A DNA stretch of 64,000 nt, from the NCBI GenBank assembly GCA_964498785.1, contig CAZCJL010000004.1, forward strand, positions 62,001-126,000. The letters are read 5' to 3'. Under the pieces are notes generated by a model. That model was not told the origin of the DNA and ran no database searches. It saw only the letters and a list, made by a program, of their open reading frames with translations. A program made the position numbers and the translations under genes. This DNA comes from Mariaggregatimicrobium sp964498785. Lineage in GTDB: Bacteria > Zhuqueibacterota > Zhuqueibacteria > Thermofontimicrobiales > Thiofontviventaceae. Shown here piece by piece: positions 55,082 through 64,000 of the stretch; position 1 is the stretch's first letter; every line of letters begins with the position of its first letter.

Positions 55082-57172
55082 ATGCCCCAGATTCTTTTTA
55101 TTAAGGGAATTGGCGAAAAGCGCGCCGACGCTCTCAGCAAGATCGGTGTGCACACATTATATGACCTTTTTTACTATTTTCCGCGGCGCTATCTCGATCG
55201 GAGTAATATAACACAAATGAAGGACTTGCGCCGTGATCAGGAAGTAACGGTCGTCGGAAAGGTAGTTAACAAAGGGATCCAGCCTGGGCGAAAAAAACGG
55301 TTCATAATGGTTTTAACCGACAATACCGGCTACCTGGCCTGTGTCTGGTTTAATCAGGTCAATATGTGGAATCGGATGTTCACGGTCGGGGAAACACTGG
55401 CGCTAAGTGGTAAAATCGGTTATTTTGGCGGGTATCAGCTCATTCATCCGGAATTCGACCGCCTCGCAGATACCGAAGATTCCGATGAAACAGGAGAACA
55501 GTTACTGCACACCGGCAGCATCATTCCACTCTATCCCTCATCCGAAGCGCTAAAAAACGTTGGTCTGGATAGTCGCGGTTTTCGGCGCATCCTTCACACT
55601 GCGATTCAAAACCATATCGACAAAATGAATGAGACGCTCTCCCCTGCCATTATTGAACGCCAAAAGCTCATTTCATTACAAAAAGCGATTGCACAAATTC
55701 ATTATCCTGCCAGTTTTGATGAACTGAAAGCAGCGCAACACCGGCTGAAATTCGATGAACTTTTTTATATTGAACTTTTGTTAGCATATCGTAAACGCCA
55801 CATCGGCTTAATGAAAAAAGGAATCGAATTTAAGCATGTTGGCGAACGCACCAGCGCACTGATTGAAAAACTACCTTTCGAATTAACGGACGCTCAAAAA
55901 AAAGTCATGCGGGAAATCCGCGCGGATATGAAAAAATCCCATCCGATGCACCGGCTCGTTCAGGGAGATGTCGGATCAGGAAAAACTGTGGTCGCGTTGA
56001 TTTCAATGCTAATCGCTGTAGAAAACGGATTTCAGGCTGCTCTGATGGCGCCCACCGAAATTCTCGCGGAACAGCATTTTTTTAATGTTCGTAAATTTGT
56101 ATCTGATTTAGGCGTAAACGTTTCGCTGTTAATTGGCGCTCAAAAAACTACCGAGCGACGAAATATTCGGGAATCGATCCAATCGGGTAAATGCGATATT
56201 GTGATCGGAACTCATGCGCTAATTCAGGAAGGAGTTGAGTTTCAAAATCTCGGATTTATTGTGATTGATGAACAACATCGTTTTGGCGTAATGCAACGAG
56301 CAAATCTATTGGAAAAAGGCCTCACTCCAGATGTTCTGGTAATGACGGCCACGCCGATCCCCAGAACACTTGCTCTCACTGTCTATGGAGATTTAGATGT
56401 TTCGATTATCGACGAAATGCCCCCGGGGCGAAAACCTGTTACAACCTATTGGCGCACATCTGAGAAACGGGAACAGATTTATAAATTTGTAAAAGAACAG
56501 GTAAAACAGGGCCAGCAAGCATATATTGTTTTTCCGCTGGTCGAGGAATCAGAAAAGCTCGATTTGGAAGCTGCCACTGAAAGTTATGAACGCATGGCAA
56601 CCGGAATATTCGCAGACCAGAAAATCGCACTGTTGCACGGCCGCATGAAAAGCGAGGAAAAAGACAACGTAATGAATGCGTTCAAAGCCGGCGAAAAACA
56701 AATACTGGTTAGCACAACTGTTATCGAAGTGGGCGTTGATGTCGCGAATGCAACTGTAATGGTAATCGAACATGCCGAACGGTTCGGTCTGCCTCAAATG
56801 CATCAATTGCGGGGACGCGTCGGGCGCGGGCAGCATCAATCTCATTGCATACTGGTTGCACAGCAACCCTTTTCAGCAGACGCGCTCCAACGATTAAATA
56901 CCATGACCAAAACAAACGATGGATTTAAAATAGCCGAAGTCGATCTCAAATTACGAGGCCCCGGAGAATTCTTTGGAACAAAACAGCACGGTTTGCCTGA
57001 ACTGCGAATCGCCAACCCTGTGACTGATGTCAATATTCTTTGTAACGCGAGACGAGAAGCGTTCAAATTGGTGAGCGAAGACCCGCAATTGCTTCTCCGG
57101 AAAAATTCCAAAATTCACGAGTATTTCAAAGAAAACTATCGAGATAAATTGAACATGTTAAGAGCTGGTTAA
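55082..57172 (+). CDS. recG: ATP-dependent DNA helicase RecG
   Basis: Reverses stalled forks and moves Holliday junctions. The 696 residues start with IKGIGEKRADALSKIGV, then the wedge/OB domain (about 50-160), and the helicase core: GDVGSGKT 295-302, DEQH 396-399, MTATPIPRTLALTVYGDLD, and RGRVGRG with the preceding STTVIEVGVDVANA, all RecG-type. The end GPGEFFGTKQHGLPELRIA is conserved. The frame is open up to 55025 but has no ATG, GTG or TTG there, so ATG 55082 is used, although its ribosome binding site is weak. Confidence 0.95.
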   Translation: MPQILFIKGIGEKRADALSKIGVHTLYDLFYYFPRRYLDRSNITQMKDLRRDQEVTVVGKVVNKGIQPGRKKRFIMVLTDNTGYLACVWFNQVNMWNRMFTVGETLALSGKIGYFGGYQLIHPEFDRLADTEDSDETGEQLLHTGSIIPLYPSSEALKNVGLDSRGFRRILHTAIQNHIDKMNETLSPAIIERQKLISLQKAIAQIHYPASFDELKAAQHRLKFDELFYIELLLAYRKRHIGLMKKGIEFKHVGERTSALIEKLPFELTDAQKKVMREIRADMKKSHPMHRLVQGDVGSGKTVVALISMLIAVENGFQAALMAPTEILAEQHFFNVRKFVSDLGVNVSLLIGAQKTTERRNIRESIQSGKCDIVIGTHALIQEGVEFQNLGFIVIDEQHRFGVMQRANLLEKGLTPDVLVMTATPIPRTLALTVYGDLDVSIIDEMPPGRKPVTTYWRTSEKREQIYKFVKEQVKQGQQAYIVFPLVEESEKLDLEAATESYERMATGIFADQKIALLHGRMKSEEKDNVMNAFKAGEKQILVSTTVIEVGVDVANATVMVIEHAERFGLPQMHQLRGRVGRGQHQSHCILVAQQPFSADALQRLNTMTKTNDGFKIAEVDLKLRGPGEFFGTKQHGLPELRIANPVTDVNILCNARREAFKLVSEDPQLLLRKNSKIHEYFKENYRDKLNMLRAG

Positions 57173-57182
57173 TTTTTTTTGA

Positions 57183-57211
57183 TTGACATTCACTTTTGAA
57201 TAAAGTATATT
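57183..57211 (+). promoter_or_regulatory. Consensus sigma-70 promoter for the SpoIIE-type phosphatase gene
   Basis: TTGACA (57183-57188), 17-bp spacer, TATATT (57206-57211), identical in layout and boxes to the gatC promoter at 16494. It lies 44 bp before the ATG at 57255 and directly after a T-run following recG. Confidence 0.75.
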
Positions 57212-57254
57212 TACATTATTGTGTATCTTTTAAAATGCATTTTGATCACATTTG

Positions 57255-59357
57255 ATGAATAAAAAAAATATTTTTAAATATTTTCCTGTTATCCCGACCA
57301 GTATTTTAGCAGGTATTTTTATTGGTGATCTGCTAACAATTTTGAGCAGCGCTGTTTTTAAAAATATTTACTATTTTCGTAATCTTGCCATTCTTGTTGC
57401 CATTGTCCTGTTGATCCCAAATATCAGCAATTCACGCTGGCTCAAGGAAAAAAATATTGCCGAGAAAATTAAAGCACTGTTTTTTTCTGTCGCCGGAATT
57501 TATCTCGCTTTTTTCCTGCTAAAACTGGTTCTGTTTCCAAATATCTCGTTGGAAAAGCAGGGCACAATTAATATCTATGCATCTGTAAATACGCTTCTGT
57601 TTGCAACGCTCTCTTCCATTATTGTAACCATTTTCGGTATCTTTATTTTGCTATTATTGCGTGAGCTTATTTATTCGAAACGCAGACGCAGCACAGACCG
57701 AAATTTTCGGTTTTTAATTTATATCATCAGTATTCAGATCATCTTTCTCAGTATTTACAAACCTGCCGACGCAACAGAAATAAGTCTGAACAGCGGTGGC
57801 ACGTGGGGCGCCATCATTTTACTATTGTTGATTGTGGTAATGGTCGCCAACTCATTCCGCAACACCTGGGTCAATTATCTGAATAAGCAACAAAAACTGG
57901 CGTGTCTGGGTTGGGGGATCATGTTACTTCCGGCAGCCTATGTTTTAATTGGACTGTCTTATCACCGGCTAATCATGTTTTACAGCGTTTCACTCGGGAT
58001 TTTCATCCGGCAGGTGGCGCTATTCCTTTCAATTTACTGGAGTCTGGCGATTTTGAGCATTCTGTTTCATTTGCCAACAGCCGGACTATATGACCGGCGC
58101 AAGCGGGAAATCGAATCCTTGCATAACCTGAGCCGGGCGATCACGCTGGAATTTGATCCGGATAAACTCGTTGTGATGATTACGAATCGATCGATGGAAG
58201 TTATCGAAGCAGATGGCGCATGGCTGGAAGTCTATGATCCGGCAACAAAACATTTTCATGTTGCTTCTACAGCCAATATGAACGAAATTGAACAGAGAGT
58301 TCTCAAAACCTTTTCAGAGAAAAAAATGAGCCGGTGGATACTGGAAAATCGAGACCCGGTTAATATAAATGAAGCGTCACGGGATGAACGAACTCAATTT
58401 TTAGAGCGCATCAATACCAGCATCGGCTCCTTGTTGGGAGTCCCATTGATTTCGTATGAAAAATTTATGGGAATTTTATATGCCGTCAGCCTTGAGGAGT
58501 ACTCGTTCGGAGTTGAAGACCTAAACATGCTCCAGGCGTTTGCAGACCAGGTGGCACTTGCACTGGAAAATGCCCGACTGGTTAAAGAATCGATTATTAA
58601 AGAACGACTGGAGCAGGAACTAAAAATTGCCCATGATGCGCAGATGAAACTTCTGCCCAAATCCATGCCTCGCATAAAAGGTCTGGAAATTGATGCGATA
58701 TGTGTGACTGCCAACGAAGTCGGCGGAGATTATCATGACTTTTTCAAATTCAATGACCATCAATTGGGCATTGTGGTGGGAGATGTTTCGGGCAAAGGCG
58801 CAGAAGCCGCGTTCTATATGGCGGAAATTAAGGGTATCATCGAATCGTTGTGTAAAATATCCCACTCGCCAAAAGAAATTCTCATTAAAACAAACGAAAC
58901 GCTTTATGAAAATTGGGACCGCGGGACTTTTATTACGATGATTTTTTGCATCATTGATACCAAAGCGAAAACGCTGACTTACAGCCGGGCAGGTCATTGT
59001 CCCCTTATTTTTTTCACCAATGAAGAAAATAAAGCCAGGTTTGTTGAACCGCCGGGACTGGGACTTGGCCTGGAACAAGGTAAAATATTTTCCCAAATAA
59101 TTGAAGAAATAACGATACAATTGAAGCCAAACGATTTGTTCCTTTTTTATACGGACGGTATTGTGGAAGCCCGCAACAAATATCAGGAGGAATTCGGAGA
59201 ACTGCATCTTTTGGAAGAAACCTCATCCATTGCACAATTAAGCACGCAGGACATCCGCAAGAGGCTTGTAAAACAAGTTCAGGCATTTGAAGGAGTCGCT
59301 AAACCACACGACGATTTAACTTTAGTTGTCGTAAAAATTAAATCAATGCCAGCTTGA
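57255..59357 (+). CDS. Membrane GAF and SpoIIE/RsbU-type serine phosphatase
   Basis: A 700-residue signalling protein. The N-terminal part (about 10-275) holds seven or eight hydrophobic helices. A linker coiled coil (about 280-300) leads to a GAF domain (about 300-435, with the ADGAWLEVYD and GVPLISYEKFMGILYAV blocks). A second coiled coil and the PP2C-like SpoIIE domain follow (about 460-695), with GGDYHDFF (D492), VGDVSGKGAEAAFYMA, YTDGIVEARN (D634) and DDLTLVVVKI as metal-binding residues. Such phosphatases activate anti-anti-sigma (STAS) proteins in partner-switching; no STAS or RsbW gene is near. ATG 57255 is preferred to the TTG at 57252. Confidence 0.9.
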   Translation: MNKKNIFKYFPVIPTSILAGIFIGDLLTILSSAVFKNIYYFRNLAILVAIVLLIPNISNSRWLKEKNIAEKIKALFFSVAGIYLAFFLLKLVLFPNISLEKQGTINIYASVNTLLFATLSSIIVTIFGIFILLLLRELIYSKRRRSTDRNFRFLIYIISIQIIFLSIYKPADATEISLNSGGTWGAIILLLLIVVMVANSFRNTWVNYLNKQQKLACLGWGIMLLPAAYVLIGLSYHRLIMFYSVSLGIFIRQVALFLSIYWSLAILSILFHLPTAGLYDRRKREIESLHNLSRAITLEFDPDKLVVMITNRSMEVIEADGAWLEVYDPATKHFHVASTANMNEIEQRVLKTFSEKKMSRWILENRDPVNINEASRDERTQFLERINTSIGSLLGVPLISYEKFMGILYAVSLEEYSFGVEDLNMLQAFADQVALALENARLVKESIIKERLEQELKIAHDAQMKLLPKSMPRIKGLEIDAICVTANEVGGDYHDFFKFNDHQLGIVVGDVSGKGAEAAFYMAEIKGIIESLCKISHSPKEILIKTNETLYENWDRGTFITMIFCIIDTKAKTLTYSRAGHCPLIFFTNEENKARFVEPPGLGLGLEQGKIFSQIIEEITIQLKPNDLFLFYTDGIVEARNKYQEEFGELHLLEETSSIAQLSTQDIRKRLVKQVQAFEGVAKPHDDLTLVVVKIKSMPA

Positions 59358-59394
59358 TTTGATCAATTATATAAATTTAGAGAGAACGCTGACA

Positions 59395-60870
59395 ATGAAA
59401 AAAGTGTTTTTAATATTCTTGGTTTTTCCGGTCATCAGCTTTTCGCAAGATATTCCCCTGTCCCACCAAACTCCTCCGGTGGGAACATCGCACGCGGCAA
59501 TGATGAATTATTTTGAGAAGATTGTTGATAATACATCCGTGGAAATGGAAATCGCCGGGAAAAGCGTCGAGGCACGGGAGATTCCTGTAATATTTTATCC
59601 GCAGCGATCAGAATGGAATAACAACCACTCCAAAATAATGTTGTTTGCCCAGCAACACGGAAATGAGCCATCCGGCAAAGAAGCGTTGATAATGCTGGTC
59701 ACGCAGCTTACACAGGGAAATCCGGCCTACCCGTTGACAGATCTCAATCTCATCCTGATTCCGATGGTAAATCCGGACGGAAACGAGCTCGACCAACGCA
59801 GAAATGCAAGCGGCGTCGATCTGAACAGGAATCACGTAATTTTAACCGAACCGGAAACTCAGGTTTTGCACAAAATTTTCAACAGATATAATCCTGACGT
59901 AACGCTGGATATTCATGAATATGGCATGAAAACATGGCTTAAACATGGCTACATTAAAAATCTTGGAGAGCAACTTGATGTGGTGTCTAACCCGGCAATT
60001 CCGGAAACGATAAAGACATTTTCCGTTAAACAGATACTTGATCCGGTGCTGAACGCGACATACGATCGGGGTATTCGTGCAAATCGCTATCTAATCACTC
60101 GCTCGGATATGGATTATTTCGTTCGTCACAGCACCACCGATATTAACGATGGCAGAAACAGTTTTGGCATTCGTTATACATTGTCCTTCATTCTTGAAGG
60201 TTTGAATGGATTATCAAAATCGGATCGTATCTGGCAGCGTAGCCAATATCAACTCACACTGATTGAGGAATTTTTAAGAATATGTAATAGTCATTCAGCA
60301 CAAATCGTCACGCTCATCAAAAATGTACGAAATAGCTATGAGAATAATTTTCCTGATTCTGTAATGATACATGCAGATTACACAGCCGACAATTCCCGCC
60401 CACTTGAGATCAATTTACAGCGCACATCCGATCTGAAGGATACGCTCATTACGCTCCCCGATTATCGTCCGACGCCACAGGCAGTATTAAAAGTGAAAAG
60501 ATTTCCAGCTTACATCATCAAACAGCCGGACTCGCTGCTCATTTCTCTACTAAATTACAAGGAAATCGATTATAAGATTTTAAAAACTTCGGTAGAATAC
60601 AAAGTTGAGGAATTTCAAGTAACCGGTGAAGACACGCTGCGCTACGAAGGACGAAATACGATAATACCTGCTGGTTCTTTTTTCGAAAAAAATTATTCCT
60701 TTCAAAAAGGAGATATTTTTATTCCCACCACGTCAATTTGTGCGACTCAAATTGTCCAGATTTTTGAACCACGAAGCTTTTATGGAATTTCGCATTATCC
60801 TGAATTCAAACACCTGTGGAACCTCGATAACTATCCGGTTTTTCGGGTGATTTCAGAAGCGGAGAAGTGA
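59395..60870 (+). CDS. Secreted M14-family zinc carboxypeptidase
   Basis: A 491-residue exported peptidase (start ATG 59395, preceded by AGAGAG; frame open to 59359). A signal peptide spans about 1-17 (cleavage after SFSQ). The carboxypeptidase fold shows the H-x2-E zinc pair H88/E91 (QQHGNEPSG), R135 in VDLNRNH, the third zinc ligand H164 in TLDIHEYG, and a candidate catalytic Glu in SFILEGLNG. The last 170 residues are strand-rich and without a recognised name. There is no T9SS sorting domain. It follows the phosphatase gene by 37 bp and may share its transcript. Confidence 0.87.
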   Translation: MKKVFLIFLVFPVISFSQDIPLSHQTPPVGTSHAAMMNYFEKIVDNTSVEMEIAGKSVEAREIPVIFYPQRSEWNNNHSKIMLFAQQHGNEPSGKEALIMLVTQLTQGNPAYPLTDLNLILIPMVNPDGNELDQRRNASGVDLNRNHVILTEPETQVLHKIFNRYNPDVTLDIHEYGMKTWLKHGYIKNLGEQLDVVSNPAIPETIKTFSVKQILDPVLNATYDRGIRANRYLITRSDMDYFVRHSTTDINDGRNSFGIRYTLSFILEGLNGLSKSDRIWQRSQYQLTLIEEFLRICNSHSAQIVTLIKNVRNSYENNFPDSVMIHADYTADNSRPLEINLQRTSDLKDTLITLPDYRPTPQAVLKVKRFPAYIIKQPDSLLISLLNYKEIDYKILKTSVEYKVEEFQVTGEDTLRYEGRNTIIPAGSFFEKNYSFQKGDIFIPTTSICATQIVQIFEPRSFYGISHYPEFKHLWNLDNYPVFRVISEAEK

Positions 60871-61020
60871 TACAATTTGATTTTTTAATCCCTTTTGTTG
60901 GCTGCAATTCTATTTATCCGAAGAATGATAAATTCTCTGGAACAGTGCATTTCTATAAAATTTTAATATAGTGATGAATGGAATCTAAAATTCTAAAAAG
61001 AAAATTATTATACAATTGTA

Positions 61021-61095
61021 GCCCATTAAACACACAAAAAAATACATGAATTTTTTTTATTTTGAATTAAGCACTATTTCGTGTGTTTCATGGGC
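61021..61095. repeat. Inverted repeat with 15-bp arms
   Basis: GCCCATTAAACACAC (61021-61035) and GTGTGTTTCATGGGC (61081-61095) pair with a single mismatch over a 45-base AT-rich spacer. It may be a miniature mobile or repeated palindromic element; there is no T-run for termination. Confidence 0.55.
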
Positions 61096-61190
61096 AATAA
61101 AAATATTTTTTCATTATTTTAATTTATTTTAGAAATTTAGATGGAATATATTTTGATAAAAAATCATGTCTCTTATTTTAAAAATTTAAC

Positions 61191-61219
61191 TTGATTTAAA
61201 TTTTGATAGCTGCTAAATT
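61191..61219 (+). promoter_or_regulatory. Promoter candidate for the right-edge fusion gene
   Basis: TTGATT (61191-61196), 17-bp spacer, TAAATT (61214-61219), about 50 bp before the TTG start at 61271. Both boxes are imperfect; AT-rich surroundings raise the chance of a false match. Confidence 0.4.
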
Positions 61220-61270
61220 ATGAGTTAAGGTAACATATTTTTTCAATGATTTTGATTCGAGGTTTTTGAT

Positions 61271-64000
61271 TTGAAACGAATTATTATTTTATGTGTATTG
61301 ATATTGATTGTCCATAAAGCAACCGGACAATATTATTTTGGTCGTAATAAAATTCAATACAATAATTTTGAATGGCATGTGCTAAAAACAGATCATTTTG
61401 ATATTTATTATTATCCGGAGATGAAAGAGCTTGCTGAAATCGGTGCAGCCGCGGCAGAAGAGTCATACACGTTTTTGGAGAACAAATTCAATCACAGCAT
61501 CAACAAACGCATTCCGCTGATATTTTATTCTAATCCCAGTCATTTCCAACAAACCAATACCATTCCCTACTTATTGCCACAGGGCGTCGGCGGATTTTTT
61601 GAGTTCATGAAAGGACGAGTTGTCATTCCTGCCAATGGCTCTGTTTTCGATTTCAAACGAGTAATCCGACATGAATTAATTCACGTGTTCACACATAGTT
61701 ATCATTATCGGATTTTAAAGGATCATAAAAAAACGAATAATCCCGGGCTGCCATTGTGGTTTATCGAAGGCATCGCTGAATACTGGTCCATTGGCTGGGA
61801 TACGGACAGTGAATTCGTTATTCGGGATGCTGTAATTAACGGTTACATATTTCCATTGCAGCAAATGTATCAAATATACGGCTCATATTTGATGTATAAA
61901 GAAGGACAGGCAATTCTAAAATATATTGCAGAAAACTATGGCGAACATAAACTTATTCAATTAATTGAGAATTCATGGAAAGAAGAAACTTTTTCAAATG
62001 TCTTTAAATTAACGCTGGGGTTGGATTATAAAGATTTTGACAAAGAATGGCTATATAGCCTAAAAAAAGAATATTATCCTCTTTTAGAGCATAACGATAT
62101 TCCCGGAATGGTCACTGAAATTATTACCAAACAAGGGATAAACACCAAGCCAGTGTTTTACGATGATGGCGACCGGGCGAAAATTTATTTCATATCAAAC
62201 CGGCTGGGATATTCAAACATATATGAAAAAGACTACGGAACTCCTGTGGATGGAGACGATCCCCAGGTTATAATTGAGGGGGAGCGAACATCTGAATTTG
62301 AGGCGTTTAATCTCCTGAAAAGTAAAATTGATATTAGCAATGATGGAATACTTGCGTTTGTTTCTAAAAGCGGAGAGACTGATGTTATCTATCTATATAA
62401 TTTACAATTTAATAAGATAGTTGATTTGTTCCGGTTTAAAAACATTGTCTCATTTTCATCCCCGGCATGGTCTTCTGATGGAACAAAGCTCGTGTTTAGC
62501 GGCATTCATTTTTCCGGGAAAAATGATATTTACATTGTGGATGTACAAACTCGAGAGCTTAAAAAACTAACAAACGATTTCTACGATGATCGGGACCCAA
62601 TCTGGTCACACAATGATGATGTAATTATTTTTAGTTCGGATCGAACTGTTTATGGAAATAAAGGGAACTATAATTTATTTGCCTATCATCTGGAAACCGG
62701 TGAAATTAATTTCCTGACCTTTGGCGAGCACAATGACTTTTCCCCAACCTTATCGCCCGATGGAAAATATCTGGCGTTTCCATCAGACAGAGATGGTGCA
62801 CTAAATATCTGGATGATGGAAGTTGATAATAGTTTTTATTATATTGGTAACCGCAAGATAAAGAAAGTAACACATTTCACAACTGCTGCCTTTGATCCAA
62901 TATGGACCAATGATAACAGCATTTTATTCACTGCGTTTGAAAATTTCTCATTTCAGGTTCGTAAATTGGATGAACTTTTAGATCATTACAATATCGTTAC
63001 AGAAGCGACAACGGATTCAATTTCCGAACCCGAAACTTACTGGAATATTGATAAGATAGAGGGTATTTCTGCCGAAAGTAATGTGAAATACAAACCAAAA
63101 TTCACCTTGGATATTGCGCAGAGCCAGATAACACAAGATCCGCTGTTCGGAGTTTCCGGTGGCGCCCAACTGGCGATGACGGATATGCTTGGTAATTATC
63201 AGTATTATTTCCTTATTTACAATAACGCGCAAACACGAGAAGATTTTTTAAAAAGTTTTAATATCGCGATTACCCGCGCCAATCTATCCCGCCGCACAAA
63301 TATCGGGTATGGCGTTTATCACTTTGCCGGGCGTCACTTTTACTGGTATGATGATTATTTCTATGAACGAACCATCGGTGGTTTTATTTCGCTGAGTTAT
63401 CCGATTTCAATGTTTCAGCGAATAGAAGGAAGCATGAATATTCGACATTCGGATAAGGATTGGTATTTTGTCGACCGGGCAAGAAAAGCGTTTCTGTTCT
63501 CGAACTTCATTTCGTATGTTAAAGATAATTCATTGTGGGGTCCAACCGGTCCTATTGACGGCGAACGAATTAAATTCACATTGGGAAATACCATCGATGT
63601 TCAGCACTCTAATGTGAATTTTTACACAATCATCGCTGATTACAGAAAATATTTCCGGCTGTCCACAAGAACAGCCTATGCCATCCGTTTGATGACATAT
63701 TACAATCACGGAAAAGAAGCAACCCGGTTTTTTATGGGCGGAAGCTGGGATTTGCGTGGTTATCCCCGCTGGCGGATTTGGGGAAAAAAACTGTTCCTGG
63801 TGAGCAATGAACTTCGTTTTCCTTTTATTGACCGGTTCATTATTCACTTTCCGATTGGCGGAATGACGTTTAGTTCAATTAGGGGAGCCACATTTGTTGA
63901 TCTCGGAAATGCCTGGGACGAGAATTTGGAACACGTGTTAGGTAGCATTGGATTTGGACTGCGATTTCGTCTCGGGGGTTTTCTTGTTCTTCGATTTGAT
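61271..64000 (+). CDS. Fusion of a zinc-peptidase-like domain, TolB-type beta-propeller and outer-membrane barrel (partial)
   Basis: A frame of 910 codons without a stop that runs off the right edge. The start is TTG at 61271; GAGG lies eight bases before it, and the protein begins with a signal-like segment (KRIIILCVLILIVHKATG, cleavage near TG-Q). Residues about 35-230 match peptidase MA-type gluzincins: zinc motif HELIH 134-138 and the third-ligand motif FIEGIAEYW with E166. Residues about 300-560 carry TolB/PD40-type propeller blades (PAWSSDGTKLVFSG, DPIWSHNDDVIIF, SPTLSPDGKYLAFPSD). From about 620 on, alternating strands rich in Tyr/Phe and WDLRGYPRW (about 826-834) followed by NELRFPFIDRF resemble a BamA/Omp85 surface-antigen barrel. 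The stop lies outside the window. Confidence 0.85.
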   Translation, partial: MKRIIILCVLILIVHKATGQYYFGRNKIQYNNFEWHVLKTDHFDIYYYPEMKELAEIGAAAAEESYTFLENKFNHSINKRIPLIFYSNPSHFQQTNTIPYLLPQGVGGFFEFMKGRVVIPANGSVFDFKRVIRHELIHVFTHSYHYRILKDHKKTNNPGLPLWFIEGIAEYWSIGWDTDSEFVIRDAVINGYIFPLQQMYQIYGSYLMYKEGQAILKYIAENYGEHKLIQLIENSWKEETFSNVFKLTLGLDYKDFDKEWLYSLKKEYYPLLEHNDIPGMVTEIITKQGINTKPVFYDDGDRAKIYFISNRLGYSNIYEKDYGTPVDGDDPQVIIEGERTSEFEAFNLLKSKIDISNDGILAFVSKSGETDVIYLYNLQFNKIVDLFRFKNIVSFSSPAWSSDGTKLVFSGIHFSGKNDIYIVDVQTRELKKLTNDFYDDRDPIWSHNDDVIIFSSDRTVYGNKGNYNLFAYHLETGEINFLTFGEHNDFSPTLSPDGKYLAFPSDRDGALNIWMMEVDNSFYYIGNRKIKKVTHFTTAAFDPIWTNDNSILFTAFENFSFQVRKLDELLDHYNIVTEATTDSISEPETYWNIDKIEGISAESNVKYKPKFTLDIAQSQITQDPLFGVSGGAQLAMTDMLGNYQYYFLIYNNAQTREDFLKSFNIAITRANLSRRTNIGYGVYHFAGRHFYWYDDYFYERTIGGFISLSYPISMFQRIEGSMNIRHSDKDWYFVDRARKAFLFSNFISYVKDNSLWGPTGPIDGERIKFTLGNTIDVQHSNVNFYTIIADYRKYFRLSTRTAYAIRLMTYYNHGKEATRFFMGGSWDLRGYPRWRIWGKKLFLVSNELRFPFIDRFIIHFPIGGMTFSSIRGATFVDLGNAWDENLEHVLGSIGFGLRFRLGGFLVLRFD

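Larger units (their letters stand above)
60871..61270. other. Intergenic region with inverted repeat and promoter candidate
   Basis: These 400 bases are very AT-rich. They hold a 15-bp inverted repeat (61021-61095) and a promoter candidate (61191-61219), listed separately. No gene was seen. Confidence 0.5.

Overview
The window comes from a moderately AT-rich, diderm bacterium, most likely of the FCB superphylum (Calditrichota / KSB1 / Marinimicrobia / Ignavibacteria-like). Reasons: two proteins end in the NPFNP-type C-terminal sorting domain of the type IX secretion system (T9SS); there are lipopolysaccharide (LPS) genes (kdsB, lpxL, lptC, lptA, lptB), many lipoprotein signal peptides, TolC- and FadL-like outer-membrane proteins and an Rnf complex. 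Exact taxonomy cannot be fixed from the window. No rRNA, tRNA, CRISPR array, prophage or insertion sequence was recognised.

Layout. 1-829: end of a membrane protein and a P-loop protein. 949-6744 (minus): a UshA-like nucleotidase, a LEA-type lipoprotein, idi, an endonuclease III-like gene, an L7Ae-like protein and a TolC-like channel. 7020-11926 (minus): a MacB-type permease and three HlyD/MacA-type adaptors, with no ATPase. 12460-16287 (plus): a 1275-residue secreted multidomain protein behind a long structured leader. 16570-32322 (plus): a 16-gene co-oriented run starting at a consensus sigma-70 promoter. It covers GatC, KDO activation, CTP synthesis, lipid A acylation, LPS transport, sigma-54, HflKC, HslVU, ArgF, a FemAB-like acyltransferase, a glycosyltransferase and YchF. 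32301-41456 (minus): PHP phosphoesterase, nadA, tatC, rnfA-E-G-D-C (no rnfB), nrdR and glyA. 41520-46588 (minus): TPR lipoprotein, FadL-like outer-membrane protein, DNRLRE lipoprotein and hutI. 47006-50278 (minus): two small lipoproteins, an M64 peptidase and an orphan T9SS sorting-domain remnant. 50648-64000 (plus): valS, a DUF4139 protein, recG, a membrane GAF-SpoIIE phosphatase, an M14 carboxypeptidase, and an unfinished 910-codon gene coding for a zinc-peptidase, beta-propeller and outer-membrane barrel fusion.

The genes work together mainly in envelope building. KdsB needs CTP, which PyrG makes; LpxL completes lipid A; LptC, LptA and LptB move LPS outward; HflKC and HslVU look after protein quality. 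Rnf links ferredoxin and NADH pools to an ion gradient. The extracellular side is served by the adaptor/permease/TolC set, T9SS cargo and several secreted or surface metallopeptidases. Most of the long operon is housekeeping. The less ordinary parts are the three-adaptor export cluster without an ATPase, the structured leader at 12050-12410, the Rnf operon without rnfB, the sorting-domain remnant, and the fusion protein at the right edge.
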